Part shown: positions 12,701 through 25,175 of the stretch, piece by piece
Layout of the letters: the number at the start of each line of letters is the position of its first letter
How positions within the stretch are numbered: the first letter of the stretch is position 1
Assembly: GCA_003342815.1 (NCBI GenBank)
Contig: PTEX01000163.1
Coordinates: forward strand, 1,147,542-1,211,541
Origin: Eudromia elegans
Taxonomy: Eukaryota > Chordata > Aves > Tinamiformes > Tinamidae
DNA length: 64,000 nt
Reading direction: 5' to 3'
The notes under the pieces: generated by a model
Database searches by the model: none
The model's input: the letters and a program-made list of their open reading frames with translations, nothing else
What the model was told of the DNA's origin: nothing
Made by a program: the position numbers and the translations under genes

Positions 12701-15700
12701 GGGGTTGCCCCACAAAACTGGCCGCGAGAGCAACGGAAAGGGCAGAGAGGGGATAAATATATTTTATCTCCATCCATAGGCTTCTCTGTGCCAGCCCGTG
12801 CCCCGTGGAGTCAAAACATGGCAGGCGAGGGGAGGGTACGGAGAGTGGCCCTCTGCGCAAGCTGCTGCTCCTTCGGCCCTTCCCCGGGGCGGCCGCTCTG
12901 CACGCGGCAGAGCTCGGACAGGGACCCCAGCCTTGCTGTCAGGGCTGGTGCAGCTCCGTACTGCGGCTAAGGAGAATAACTGAGGCACGATGTCAGATTG
13001 CTCGGACCGTGCTAGCTGGAAAGGAAACAATTTTACCCATCAGCAATTTTTTATGATTAATAATATTATCCTGCCTTAATTGAAAAATGGGCTGGGGCCC
13101 TTATGAAAACATTAAGCTGCAGGAATTACTATCTAACCTCTTAACGACAAATGTGTATTTTTACATGCTGCATATTACTGTCAGTACTTTTGGAAATGAT
13201 GGTGCAACGTATTGTAATAAAAACATTGTCCTGCGTTGTTTGTAGTTGTGCGGCACCGTTCTGTCTGGCTGACTTGACTTTGACGGCCTAAATGCTTGGG
13301 TAGAACCAGCGTGAGGATGCAGAAATCCTTTAAAAAGAAATTTATGTACAAGCAGGCCAATGACGCGTGGGCTCCAAGCTCTGCTATCAGTTGTTATTGC
13401 TGAGCGGCATTCGCAGCGAGTTAGTGCCAGACGCAGCATTAGCGACCGTCAGCCTCGGTGCCTTTGTGGAAAGTCGGCAATAAAATAGGAGAGGGCTCCT
13501 GTTTGTGTGATTTTTAAACATCAGTGAATCATTTTGTACAGTAACTCAGTTGCTGTTGAGATGATCTTGTGCGAGGGTCTTTGCAAACCACTTTCTCTAC
13601 CCAAACAAAGCCGGAGAGAGAGAGAAAAAGACGATGCCGGAGGACGGTGAGATTTGTTATGGCTGTCGGAAAGCTTGCGGCTCTGCACTGCCAAGGTTCA
13701 CCAGACAGCACAGGGCCAGTGAGGGCTATCGCATCCCGTGCCCTTGCACCCAGCATGGCCCAGCAGCCCCCGGGGTGCCTCTGGGTTGGGCTTAGAGGCC
13801 AAGTACCCATTTCACACGCCCGGCCCTGGATCCTCGTCTGGGCCATGGCAGCACCAGAGACCTGGACTTAAAGACTGTGGGGAGATCTGGGCCCTGACAT
13901 GGGCAGTCAGCAACAAAACGAGATAAATGAAATCCCTTTGAGGATACTCTCCGTGCATCATCTACTTCCCATGTAGTGCTCAGAGGCCCATGGCTTCAGC
14001 AGCAAGAGTGGCCCCTATAAACGTAAGAGCTGTCTAGGTAGTTTGTTAAAGTTCAAACACTTTATTCCCCCAGTCTAGAGCTGTTAAGTACTTTCATCAG
14101 TTTAAATACTACTAGCCTAAACATTTGAATATTGTGAGTCGAATCTCCCTGGGAACCTTGCACTGAAAAATAAATGTGTTTGAAAGCAGCAATGCTTTCA
14201 AGTTTCTCTGGCAGAGACTAGGTGTGAGAAACCTCTCCTCCATCTCCTCCTTCCAGCAGAGCAGCCGCTCCCACGCAGTCCATCAGCCCCAAGAGTGGGG
14301 CCTTTTGGAGGAGAAGGCTGTGGGACTTGAGGCTGCTGGCAAGTCCTTACCCTCACCCATGCTCCGCCAGCCAGGAGGGACCGAGCGACAGAAACGTGGT
14401 GTATTCCTCCACAGGCAACCTGCCCCAGCACGAGCTGCTCACGAGGGCTCGGCTCGGCCCCAAGGGCAGCCTCAGCTGCCGTCCTTGGGCCTGCTCTGCC
14501 CCTGCTGTGCTCTGCCTGTCACCTTTCCTGTCTGGCTGATGAAGCCGCAGTGCGAGGGGGCAGAGAGGTGAGGGTGAGGAGGCCCCAGTGCTTTCCTGCA
14601 GCCCTGCCAGGTTCCTGCTCTGTTGCTGATCTGCGCAGGCTGGCCCTCGTGTGCCTTCACACCCTTTCTCCAGTGTGTCTAAATTTGTAGCAAAGGGCTG
14701 CCTTTAGCTGCCTTTCCTTTATATTTCAGCCAGTGTTGCTATTAAAACAGACAATAAGGAAGTCTGTGTTAATGTGCTTCCTTCCATGCCTCCCTCCTCT
14801 TCCCCCTCCCGCCCCATCCTCTTCGTCCCTGGAGGGGACGAAGAGGCTCATCTCTGCCAAGATCTTGGCTTGCAAAAGTAAACAATACGAAATTACAATA
14901 AAATGTTTTGATTTGCTGGATCTGGCGTCCAGGAACTGCACAACCCAGAGAATTACATTAAAAAAAAAAAAAAAGAGTATCTTCTCTAGATAGCCAGTGT
15001 GAGGAAAAAATAATCCTTCATTTTGAGTGCATTTCAGACCCAAGCAGTAGGGCAGCGTAGATGAAGAATGAGGGATTTCTTTTCCAAACCTTAAGGTTCT
15101 TAGGAGGTTTATATGGCAGCATCTGTCAACAGCTTTCCGTGTTGTGTCTGCTGGTGCTTGGCTGTTGCCTAATCGATGCCCATGTTTGGGGCTTTGCCTG
15201 TATGTGTATACATGCCGTTGTTGCTCGATATCCTCATGCTTGGTCACAGTGCAGGGAAGGCCCAGGGAGGGAAATACGTGAGCTGAAATTTGTTTCTTCC
15301 CAGGCTCTCCCAAATAATTCAGGCTAAGGTAAGCCTGAGAGGAGGTGTAATCCCTGGGAGATGAGCTTCCTTGGATGCTTGCCAGTTTAGCAGGCTGGGT
15401 AATCTGCATGTCACCAAGTTGGTGGATTAGCTTTAGTGAAGCTAGTTGGCTTTGACATTTCATTAGGGAAGTTTTCAGTAGTTTCTCATCCCTGGTCTTT
15501 AGGCTGCAAGAAAGGATAATGTAGTTTTTTTATCTTTGCACCTTTTAACATTTAGAGAGTCAATACTCTCTATCTATTAAGGATATTTTTTAATTAATTG
15601 CTTGTTTATGAAAGACTAACCGGGTCAAAGACTAGTTTTATAAAGGAACTGCTTTTCCCAGCAATAACCAATAAATTTGCATGTGTGTAGTATAAGTTAG

Positions 15701-18700
15701 CAAACAGTTATCTCCCAAAGAAAGGATAAAAGCAAACAATTTATCCTATAATCTGCAAATATTTTGAGAGGTGAACCAGGTTATCAATAAAATGGCTTTT
15801 AGGACATTTGTTTAAAAATCAAAATGGTAAATTTAGAGGAAGGAACTGTGCAAATGAGAAGGGAATATGCATGAGTGACAGCATCATAAATTGTCTGGAA
15901 GGTTCAAGGAACTGGGGAAGGACACTATGTCCTAAAGTCACTTGTTCACAGAGACGTCTCTGCTGATAAGAGCCAGTGGTTGTTTGTGGTGACAGTGATC
16001 GAGGAGGACATGTAAAGGATCACCCAGCGAGCTCCTGCAGCGCTTTTCAGAAATCCGGATGTGGCCTGGCTTATCTATCATACCTAGAAGTGCTTTAACT
16101 TTTTGGCCTGCTGTAGCATATGGATGTGTGTCCCTGGAGCTTCTTGGACTTTCCGTAAGTGTCTCAATCCTCTCCCAGCCTTCTTTACATTAATGTGTCC
16201 ACACACCCTTTCTTCTCCAGACACTGACCTGTCCCTTCAGCTGAGAGAAGGTGTGTCCCAGACATGCTCCCTGGACGCTTGCCATGCATTCCCAGGGAAT
16301 ATAAGTAGGGCAAGCCTAGTGCTGTGGAAAGGGACACAAGTGACTCATAGGCCAGCATGTCACCGACCACAGTGCTCTGTGGTCCCCCTCCCCTGCTTAC
16401 TTGGATGGTTCCTGCTTCCAGTGCAGGGTTGCAGACTTCATGCAGGATTGCCTACAGCTCAAGGCCAAGCTTGTGCACCTCCCTTCCTAAGTGCACGTGC
16501 CCCTGAGAGATGGCCTGGTTAGCTGGTGTCCCACTGGCTCTAGCCCTAAACAGTTTTGTGTTTTTTCATGTTAAATGGTTCTGTGTGCTTTTAGTTCTCT
16601 GAGGTATTGCTGAGCCTGTAAAGCACTGGGACCTTGGCCCTTTCAAGTGGCCATTGTGAAGCTGAAGTGAGTATTATGTTCCCTCCAAAGTGGGGGATGG
16701 AGAGGAAGGTAGAGGCGTGCGTTTTGGACAGAGTCAAAAGGGATTAGTTATGCAAGGTGAGAGTGGCAGCAGGAGCACCGGGCTCCCACTTGCACTGGTG
16801 CCTTGGGGAGAGAGCTCCATATTACTCTTTGACTATGTGTGCCCCTCCCTTCTGCCTCCTCTCGCTTGCTGGTGCTGACGTGCCTCCTTTGCTTTCCATC
16901 AGCATCCTCTCCCATGGAGGCTGTAGGTAACTGCACAGATTCTGCTTCCTGCATTCTGAGTGACAGCCCTGCTTGTGCTTCTGGTGCAAAGCCTGCAGAA
17001 CAGTGAGTGAGAAGGAAAGCAGTTAAAAATTACCTACCCTGCTCCACTCAGAAAGAGGAAGAAGAGAATATAAGTGCATATATGAGAGTGCACGCATATG
17101 CATGCATAAAAATGGATATACACAAATATGCTGTTCCTGTAGAAAGTGAGTGTCACTGTTCTGTTATCTGAATATTGATCTGAAAATAGCTTTTGCGAGC
17201 CAGTATCTGCACTGTTATATTTACCAGCACAATGAAATCAGACAACCTTCCAGTCCCTAAATCACAGTACAATATTTGCCATTCCAATTTCTGTGGTTAT
17301 ACTGAGTAAGCAGCAATATCCAAAGAATTTTATTATATCAAAGCAATAAATCTATATTGACTCTTCTTTGGCTGTTTCAGGTTCGTGTTATTTTGGGCTT
17401 GAGAATGATTTTGTTTGATTTTTTTAGACTTAATTGCTTACTTATTTTATTTCTCAGGCTAGAGCCCTACTGTTAAATTATGTTGACTCTTGTTCATAAG
17501 TCTTGAAATGTCTGCCTTCATATTTACTGGCTTCACATTTTCTAATGGTTTTTGCTCTTTTGCTCAGTTGATAATTTGAAGCACAAAGTAGCTATAAGTA
17601 GGCCCCAGGAAATTGGGGCTTCAAGGCAGTGGTAAGAAATTTCTTAATGGATTAATTAGTAAATGATAGCATGCATCTGAAGTTGGTCTTCAGTCAGCTC
17701 TGGACAGATTATTGCTTATGGGTGGGTTCAGTGGTTTCTTTCCTTCTAGAAGACAAAATGCAAGGGGATTTGTACCTGGAAGTGACTATAAGTCATATAT
17801 ATATATATATATATATATAAGTCATATATATATATTTTTCTTCAAGAGCCTAAAATGTTGTCCTCAGTGAAAGCTCAGGTGCTATAATTTCAGCCAAGAA
17901 CAATTTTGTAAATCATATTGTGGAGGTGCCATGGGATTTCCACATAGAAACTTGCTTCTATTGGCCAGGTACATCCCTCAGGCCTTGAATGTCAGATATG
18001 GACCCAACACTGGGGACTCCATGTAAAAGCTCTCTGTAAAAAGGAGACCTCTTTGCATGATCTGTTTATTTTTACAATGTGACAAGGATAGTGCTGGGAC
18101 TACTTTCTGGTTCTGTTTCTCCAGCTTTCACAGTTCTGGAAATACATCACTTTTTATCAGTTATGATCAGAAACATTTTTTTTTTCTGCATTTGGCTATC
18201 TCCTCCTATTTTAGGTGTTCCCTACAGTTCCCTCACCTTGTGTGTTCTGTCAGCAGCTCTTGGATTCCTCAGTTCTCCCCTTCACCTTTCCTGCAGCAGT
18301 CGTGCATTGTTTTTTCTGAGTCTTTGATGCTCCAGAACTGCTTAAGTGTTGAACCTTGCACCATCTTCTCTTTCTGCAGCAGGTACCACAGTGGGTCCCC
18401 AAATCTCTCTGCCACTGCCAGGCCTCTATGTACTACCACTTGTTTCCATTACAGCGACTCTTGGGAGTAAATCATGAAGAGCGTCAACATAGTGACCTTT
18501 GGTGAGAGGATGTGCAAGGGATGCAGTGAATGGTAGTGTTCTGCCAGAAGGCGTTGAGTGACTGCTATCAAATGTTCCTTTGATCTAGAGACAACGCAGA
18601 GGTCTCAAAGCTCTGCGATACAGATGTCATGAGCTCTGCATCCTGTCCTCCTTCCTTCTCCTTCTGCCTCAGGTTTCGTTTTTTGGAGACATGCTGCAGA

Positions 18701-21700
18701 TATCAATGGGACTGGTGATTTAGCTGTTTACAAATAAACCTGCGTTTCTGGAATTGACCCAATACGGGTCTCTGAAGTTATTGCACAAAGATCCCATCAA
18801 GTTGACCGTGGGCACTCACAGCCTGTGTGACCTGATGTAAGCACAGAATGCATTTTCCTCTGAGGACCAGTAGCAGCCATGTGGGGCGCTTGAAGGAAAA
18901 GCAGTCATGCTTCTGTGCACAAAGCCTGAACCTATATTTAATTATGTCTTACAGACATATTTTTAAGGAAAGGAGTTCAGTGATTTCAGATCATCTGAAG
19001 AATCACATGGCAGCCTGACCTTGTAAATATGCTAAGCAATATTTGTGTTCAGAAGCTTGTTTTCACTGATCAGCTCTGGCCTGAAGATAGCTGTGGTTTT
19101 TTTCATTATCCTTGTTTTATCCTCAAATTTACTTTCTGATGGAAACTGTGCCAATCACGTTTAAAACAGATTTGCTTCTCTGGGTGTATAGAGCAAGGTA
19201 AAGGAAGTGATAAATCTCTAAAAACAGTGTGATAAAATAAAGCTGCCCTAACTAAGGGGCCAGAGCCTGAGTCTATTACTCATTCCGTGTCTTGATCTCT
19301 AACTACCCCATTGACTGTAAGACGCCGCTGCTTCAGTACGACTACATGTGCCAGAAGCCGGCTGCTTGTAAACAAGTAGGAATGCCAGGAGCTGGAGCTG
19401 GAGATCACCAAATCCAATAAATAGCTGCAGTATTGTCCATCAGCCACAGATAGGTTTGGAGATTTGAAATATATATTTATATATATGTATGTATGTATTT
19501 CATCCACTGAAGAAACATTTGTCATATATGAAAAACCTTAAGGAAAAACTGAAGGGTTTTACCATTTATGACTTTTCTTTCCAGTAATTTGAGGGAAATC
19601 TGTCACCACTGCTGTTTGTTTTTGATAGGGGAAAGAAAGGGGAGAGTGCGTTTCCTGCACTCTCTGTTTGCATCACACTGGTGACGGGATCAAGGCACCA
19701 GCCACACGTTGGTCCCTTCTCACACTGTGCTGCTGCCGCATGGAGCCAGGGAATGGTTAACCAGACATGACAGAAACAGGACTCCAGTAACTCGCGTTTT
19801 TGTGACACCAGTACCCTGGTGATTGCCACCTGATGGCCCTGGGCACCACAGGGCAGCAGCAGCAAGCAGCAGCTCTTGCTTTGCCTGCCCTCCTCCTTCG
19901 ACCTGCAGAAGAGGAAAAGGGGAGAGAAAAGCTTCTGTTGCTGGGGGCCGAGCTGCCGCGGAAGCGGCTAGTGGCTCCGAGAGGCAGCCTTGTGCTCGCA
20001 GGTCGTGCCGGCTCTGGGGCAGATGATAGGCCTCCGCTGGATGCTGGTGTGCGAGGCTTTGAAGTACAGTCGTCTCCTCTGAGTCATTTCCGCATGGGCT
20101 GCCTGCTGCCGTGATGCGAAGGGCCGCTCTCCTCACGTCACCAGTGCACTTTGAGGCTTTCATCTCGCAGGGCCTTTCGCCTCCTACGTTATCTCCTGCG
20201 TGAACACCAGCTTGCCTCCCCCCGCTCCCCAAAAATGACCGTTCTTTTTTAGCATTTTCCAAAAAATATCTAGGAAAGACAGAAAAGTGTGGAGACTATT
20301 TAGGTGCCTGTCCAGTCTTCTGAATATCCCTCATTTCTTTTGTCTAGAAAGAACAAAACTGGTTCTTAATGGAAAATGTGAGAGTATGGGAGTAGCACTA
20401 GCAAAAAACAGGTTGGCTTCCCCTCGGCTTCCCATGGTGAATGCTGCATGGCACAGAAATACTGCCATTATGGGCTCTTTGGAATATAAGCAGCTGTGCT
20501 CCAGCATGTCAAATGCACTGGCATTATCGGAAGTCAAATTCCTTTATGGCTTATGGTTTTAAATGTTATCATGTAAAAAAATCATCCTGATTTCCAGTGC
20601 TGTCCCTTCTGTTTTCTGTAGCTGAAATTGCCAATTGTACTAAGTAGTTTGTGACAAAGACGCCAAAAAATACCTTCAAATGAAATCTGCATAGAAATCC
20701 ATTTTAGTCTTGAATCAGTCCAAAGGCTTAAAAGTAAAAATGTTCATATTTTTACCCATCAAGCAATATAGTTCTTTTGGTTTTAATTAAAGAAATTATT
20801 CCTTTGCACCAGGCTGATGTTAAACTGGATTCAGTAAATCTTCTTATGCTGTAAGTAGCAGTGACCCAGATAAACACATTTAAAAAAATGCAACTAGTAA
20901 CTAGAGTGGGCTTGCCTTTGTAAGCTGCAGCAAGGGAAAGTCTAAAATAATTCTGCAGATTTGCAGGGCTAGAACTTGATATTGGGTCATTACAAGGAGA
21001 TTCTTAGGCTAAATTAATGCTTTTAAATTGCATATGCAAATCTGCATGTACAAAACTGCATGAGAAGAGTGTTAACTTGGAGGGAGGCGCTTCCACGCTA
21101 CACAGGTGCCTGTGGGGGAGAGGAAAAAAAAAACACCTTTCTGCATCTGTCCTTTTTGCAGTGTAAAGAAAAGGCCTTTTAGAAAAAAAAAGGGAAAGAG
21201 TGTATTTAAAGTTGTATCATAATGCATATCAAAGTCACATAGGGAACTGCAGACATTGCATGTCCTTTCTTTTCAGTACCTGAGTTTGCAACTTCAGAGA
21301 TGTTTTAATGTGGCGACCGGGAGCTAGTCCCAGACCAACGCGCTCAGGGCTGCTCTGCATCTATATCCAAGGCCCGGAGCAGACACCGGGTCTCACAGCT
21401 TCTCATTCAGTTGCTTGACTGTGTGGTTCAAACTCAGCCTCATGGGGTGCTCCTCCAGGGTTCCTCTGGCTACAAGTGAAGGCCCTTCCTCTCCGACCCT
21501 GTTTTCTGCCCTTTCCTTGTGAGTATTCACAATGTCTGGGACACTCGGATAGCAACTTTGCTTGGACTTTGGAGCACACTCAGTTGAACTCTCTCTTTAA
21601 GCTCTGGTTGCACATAACTGCTGCTCAGAGAATGTACGCTTTGGCAAAAATCTCTGCAGAGTAAATATTATCCTAGTCATTACTGGCATTTAAGAAAGAA

Positions 21701-21979
21701 AAACCCAAGCCTTGGTATTTTGTCGGCTGGAGGCTGTTAATGCTTGTGCACCCCGCTCGCCGCGGGGTTGGCACCCAACTCCCGAGGGTCCCCACACTGG
21801 ACAGGGTTCCGTGTTTGTGGGAAGGGCTGCATGGCATCTCTCACACTCTATAACTTGCTCAAGCGTGGACATTCCCATCCCTTTTGTGTTGTGAATTTTT
21901 AGACCAAACCGTCAGCTCTGTTTACGCAAAGAAGAAATATGTGCTATCAGGACCAAGCTGATAATAAACAAGCCTTAAT
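12701..21979. other. Non-coding with GC-rich patches; no gene seen
   Basis: CpG-rich patches occur near 12.80-12.96 and 19.85-20.20 kb. AT-rich homeodomain-motif-like blocks occur near 13020-13150 and 15580-15830. The AT microsatellite is at 17795. A 245-codon open frame on the - strand (15463-14726) is not gene-like. Confidence 0.55.
17795..17836. repeat. (AT)n microsatellite with a duplicated AAGTC flank
   Basis: About 25 bases of perfect AT repeat, then AAGTC and a second shorter AT run. The AAGTCATAT unit occurs on both sides, pointing to local slippage duplication. Confidence 0.93.
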
Positions 21980-22215
21980 TAGAGCGCGAGCCGTCGCAGG
22001 GCCTAATCCCTCAGTGCCTGTTTAGACAATTAAACCCAAACAGTGAGGCTGCTGCGCCCTGCCTGCCGCGTCCTGCCGCGCAGAGCTGCGCAGAGCGGCC
22101 CCTTGTGTGGCGGCCAGCACGAGGTCCGGAGCCGTCGCACTGCTGCCGTGCCCGGCCACACGCGCTGCCTCCTGCCTGCTGCTGCCCTGCTGCCCCGGGA
22201 CGGGCGGCTACTTCC
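21980..22215. promoter_or_regulatory. CpG-island-like block about 11.7 kb upstream of the RAI2 coding exon
   Basis: Roughly 25 CpG in about 235 bases, preceded by an AT-rich stretch with TAATTA-type motifs and followed directly by a CR1 fragment at 22222. It is a candidate promoter for the RAI2 5' untranslated exons. The assignment is inference. Confidence 0.35.
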
Positions 22216-22221
22216 CTTTGC

Positions 22222-22384
22222 AGAATCCCAGAATCCCAGAATGGTTGAGCTTGGCAGGGACCTTTAGAGATCATCGAGTCCAACCCCCCTGCTCCAGCAG
22301 GGACCCCTAGAGCACAGGGCACAGAGTGGCATCCAGGTGGGTTTGGAAGATCTCCAGAGAAGGAGACTCCACAGCCTCTCTGGC
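22222..22384 (-). mobile_element. CR1 LINE, short 3'-end fragment with intact tail repeat
   Basis: It begins with two CAGAATCC-type 8-bp tail repeats, then the CR1 signatures AGAGATCATCGAGTCCAACC and AGATCTCCAGAGAAGGAGAC, ending at CCACAGCCTCTCTGG. It shares most of its length with the start of the copy at 44154, so both belong to the same or closely related subfamilies. It directly abuts the CpG-rich block at 21980-22215. Confidence 0.93.
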
Positions 22385-25106
22385 CTCCGCTCTGTGGGGA
22401 AAGCGCGTGCCGGACCAAGCCGTCAGCCTCGTATCAGCTGCGGATCCCCATCCTCACGTTCAGAGGATGTTTCAGGGTTGGGGTTTTCTCTCTGATTTCC
22501 CTGTAGCTCAATTCAACCCGTTCAAAGTTGCAAAGGGAGAGGAGATGCTATGGAAAGACAGACCCTTACCATTGTTTTAATGACCTTTCTCAGGGTGCAC
22601 TGTGCGAGTTCAGCTTTGATTGTGATTATCAGAATAGAAAAGAGTTTCCCAGGCATTTCAGTACTGGGCTACTTTGGAGTCTCTGGAGGGTTTTTTTTCC
22701 TCCCGTTTGATTAGTTCTTGGTAGTAGTGTGCTCTCTTGTTTATCCTGGGTAGCATTAAGCCATAAATTTGCTAATATCAGGCAAAAAGCCAATACAGCC
22801 TATGGATTTCTCGTACTTTGGCCACGTGTGGTAGCAGCGTTTCCGCTGGATGCTGAAGCCACCTGGCAGTGGCGAGGAGGGGACATGAGAAGTCGCCGGG
22901 CGCCACTCTCCCAGGCCTCGTGCCCTGTGAGGACCAGTGGGCCACGTGGCCTTGCCAGCGTGCAGGTGAGCCCTACACCCAGCCACTGGCCTTGGGGCCT
23001 TATAAAACATTACTTAGGTTAGGATGTCCAAGGTATTTTCTGAAAAGTAGACCAAGTAGCGACCTTCCCATAGCTACTTGTGCCATGGTCGTTATGAGGG
23101 AGCCCAAGAAATGTAGGGTGGTCATTATGGGCTAGGCCCATGTTGCCCTTTGGGAAAATGGTGGTTCTCAGCTTTGGTGGCAGTGGCTCCAGCTCACTCC
23201 CTGTCTCAGCAGAAAGCTCCTGTCAGGGGTTACAGCTTTTCTGCCTGCTGTGGTGCCCTGCCTTCCCAAAGGTGACCGTTGCAGCGGGCCAGCTCAGCAG
23301 GGTCTGTGCAGTTTCTCAGACCATGGGGTCGTGCTGCCTTTCTTGGGAGGGTTCAGATGGGGTCTCAGAGGGCTTGTGTTTTAGCCAGTGGACAGCAAAG
23401 GGCGGGGTTTATTCAGGTCAGCCAGCAGTTTGTCGAATTAGCATGTCTACCGACATGAGGAGCAGCAACTTTCACTGCATTCAAAGCCTGCTGTGCTTGT
23501 GGAAGCCTGCAGTAAAAACAGAGGTTTTCTTGGTTGCCTCCTTAGTTTGCTTGGCTTTTTTTGCAATCCTTGGTGCAAAATGAATTGTTCGTGCTGAGCC
23601 TTTTATATTTTAGACTCTGGATTTCTTTAAACCACAACATTAGCCAAAGGTGCTGTGGGTCACCTCTGCAGTCTCTGGTGAACAGCTGTCATCCTGGGGT
23701 TCTTCAGGAGGCTGGGGCAGGAGCTGAGCCCTGTTGCAAGCAGTGAGGGTGATGCTGGTCACCTCAGTGCAGCACCGCTGAAGGTCAGGCTTTGCCAAAT
23801 GACTGCAGGCTGGCTAACAAACCCCTGCCACTGAAAAGCTCTTCCCAAAAGGTCCTCGTGGCTGCGGGTTTGGCCCTTCACAGCTTACCTCAGGTAGGTG
23901 CTGGTGCTCAATCTGGTAGGTACATTGTCCAGGGAATAAGAGCCACGGATAGCTTGGGCTGAGCGAGCGAGCTGAAGCAGCTCGGGGAAGGTCCTGACCG
24001 TGTTAGAGCAGAGAGGATTGAGGGGGCACCGCGCAGCTCGCAGCACGGCCCAGTGGCAGCAGTCCACCCCGTTGCCAGCAGTGACTTCAGTAACTCCGCT
24101 CTAAAAAATATCGACTGTTTTGTACTTTGCAGGCACTCCTGCTGTTTTTATCTGCAGGAAAGGTAGGATTTTTATAGCAGAGCATGCCTTCCGACATACG
24201 GATTTGCCTGGGGCAAGACAAGCGAGTGCGGTTTCCTAAGGCTGATGCAGGCCGTGGCCAGGTTTTATTCCCTGCAATTATTATGTAATTAAAACTGCTT
24301 CCTCTTGGTTTTGCTAATCTCCCTTGCACCGCTGCATTTCTCTCAGCTTGCAGGCAGACAGTGGCTGCCACAACGTTTGCTGCCGTCTCTGCCCTGCTAG
24401 GAATGGGCTGTGCTTTTGCTGCCCGAGCTTTGGAGCTCAGGAATGAGGGGAAAAAGCCCAAGCGCGTTGTTTTTTTCTCTTCCAGTCAGCTTGGGATGGA
24501 GGCACGCAGGAATGAGATGCATTTGATGAGGCAAGAGAGGTTTGAAATGGTTAAAGCAGGGCACTGAAATGCGGTTGGAACTCCCCACCCCCAGTACTGT
24601 AGGAGGCAAAGCTCAGCTCCAGCTACAAGAACGGCATGTCAGGAAAATAGATCGTTGCCTGCAACGGAATATACACAAAGTGCGAGAGACAAAAGTGCCC
24701 TCGTAGCCACTCACTCTCGACTGCCTCACAGAAGGGCTTCTGTGGGACTGACCTTCCTTTCAGCCTTTTCTTATGCAGCTTCTGGGTTTGTATTAATGTG
24801 TGAGACACGAGAATACAGCCTCAGGTCTTACTCTGTTCTTGTTAGGAGGACAAGCCAGGACATGGTAGCACCAAGGAAACTGTTATTTGTATGCTGTTTC
24901 TTTGGCTTTGCTGAGGAAGAGTCGGTGAGAAGGATGCTCTTCGGCAGCAGGGCAGCATCTTACGTTTTCACAACAGACAGACAGATCCGCTGCTTGTGCA
25001 AAGTGGCCTGAAGAGTAAGAAAGGAGTAAATTATTTTGCTGTTAGAACCACACCAGTCTGCACCAGCTTACAGGTATTTTTTAAACTGTTAGGGGTTTTT
25101 TTTTTG

Positions 25107-25175
<69 letters not shown>

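Noticed and set aside
14726..15463. 245-codon open frame on the - strand
   Set aside because: No family resemblance. It includes a run of Phe from a homopolymer and an AT-rich half that looks non-coding; no convincing exon boundaries or conserved motif.
19720..20262. 180-codon open frame on the - strand over a CpG-rich patch
   Set aside because: Open frames also exist on the + strand across the same bases; no protein similarity is recognised.
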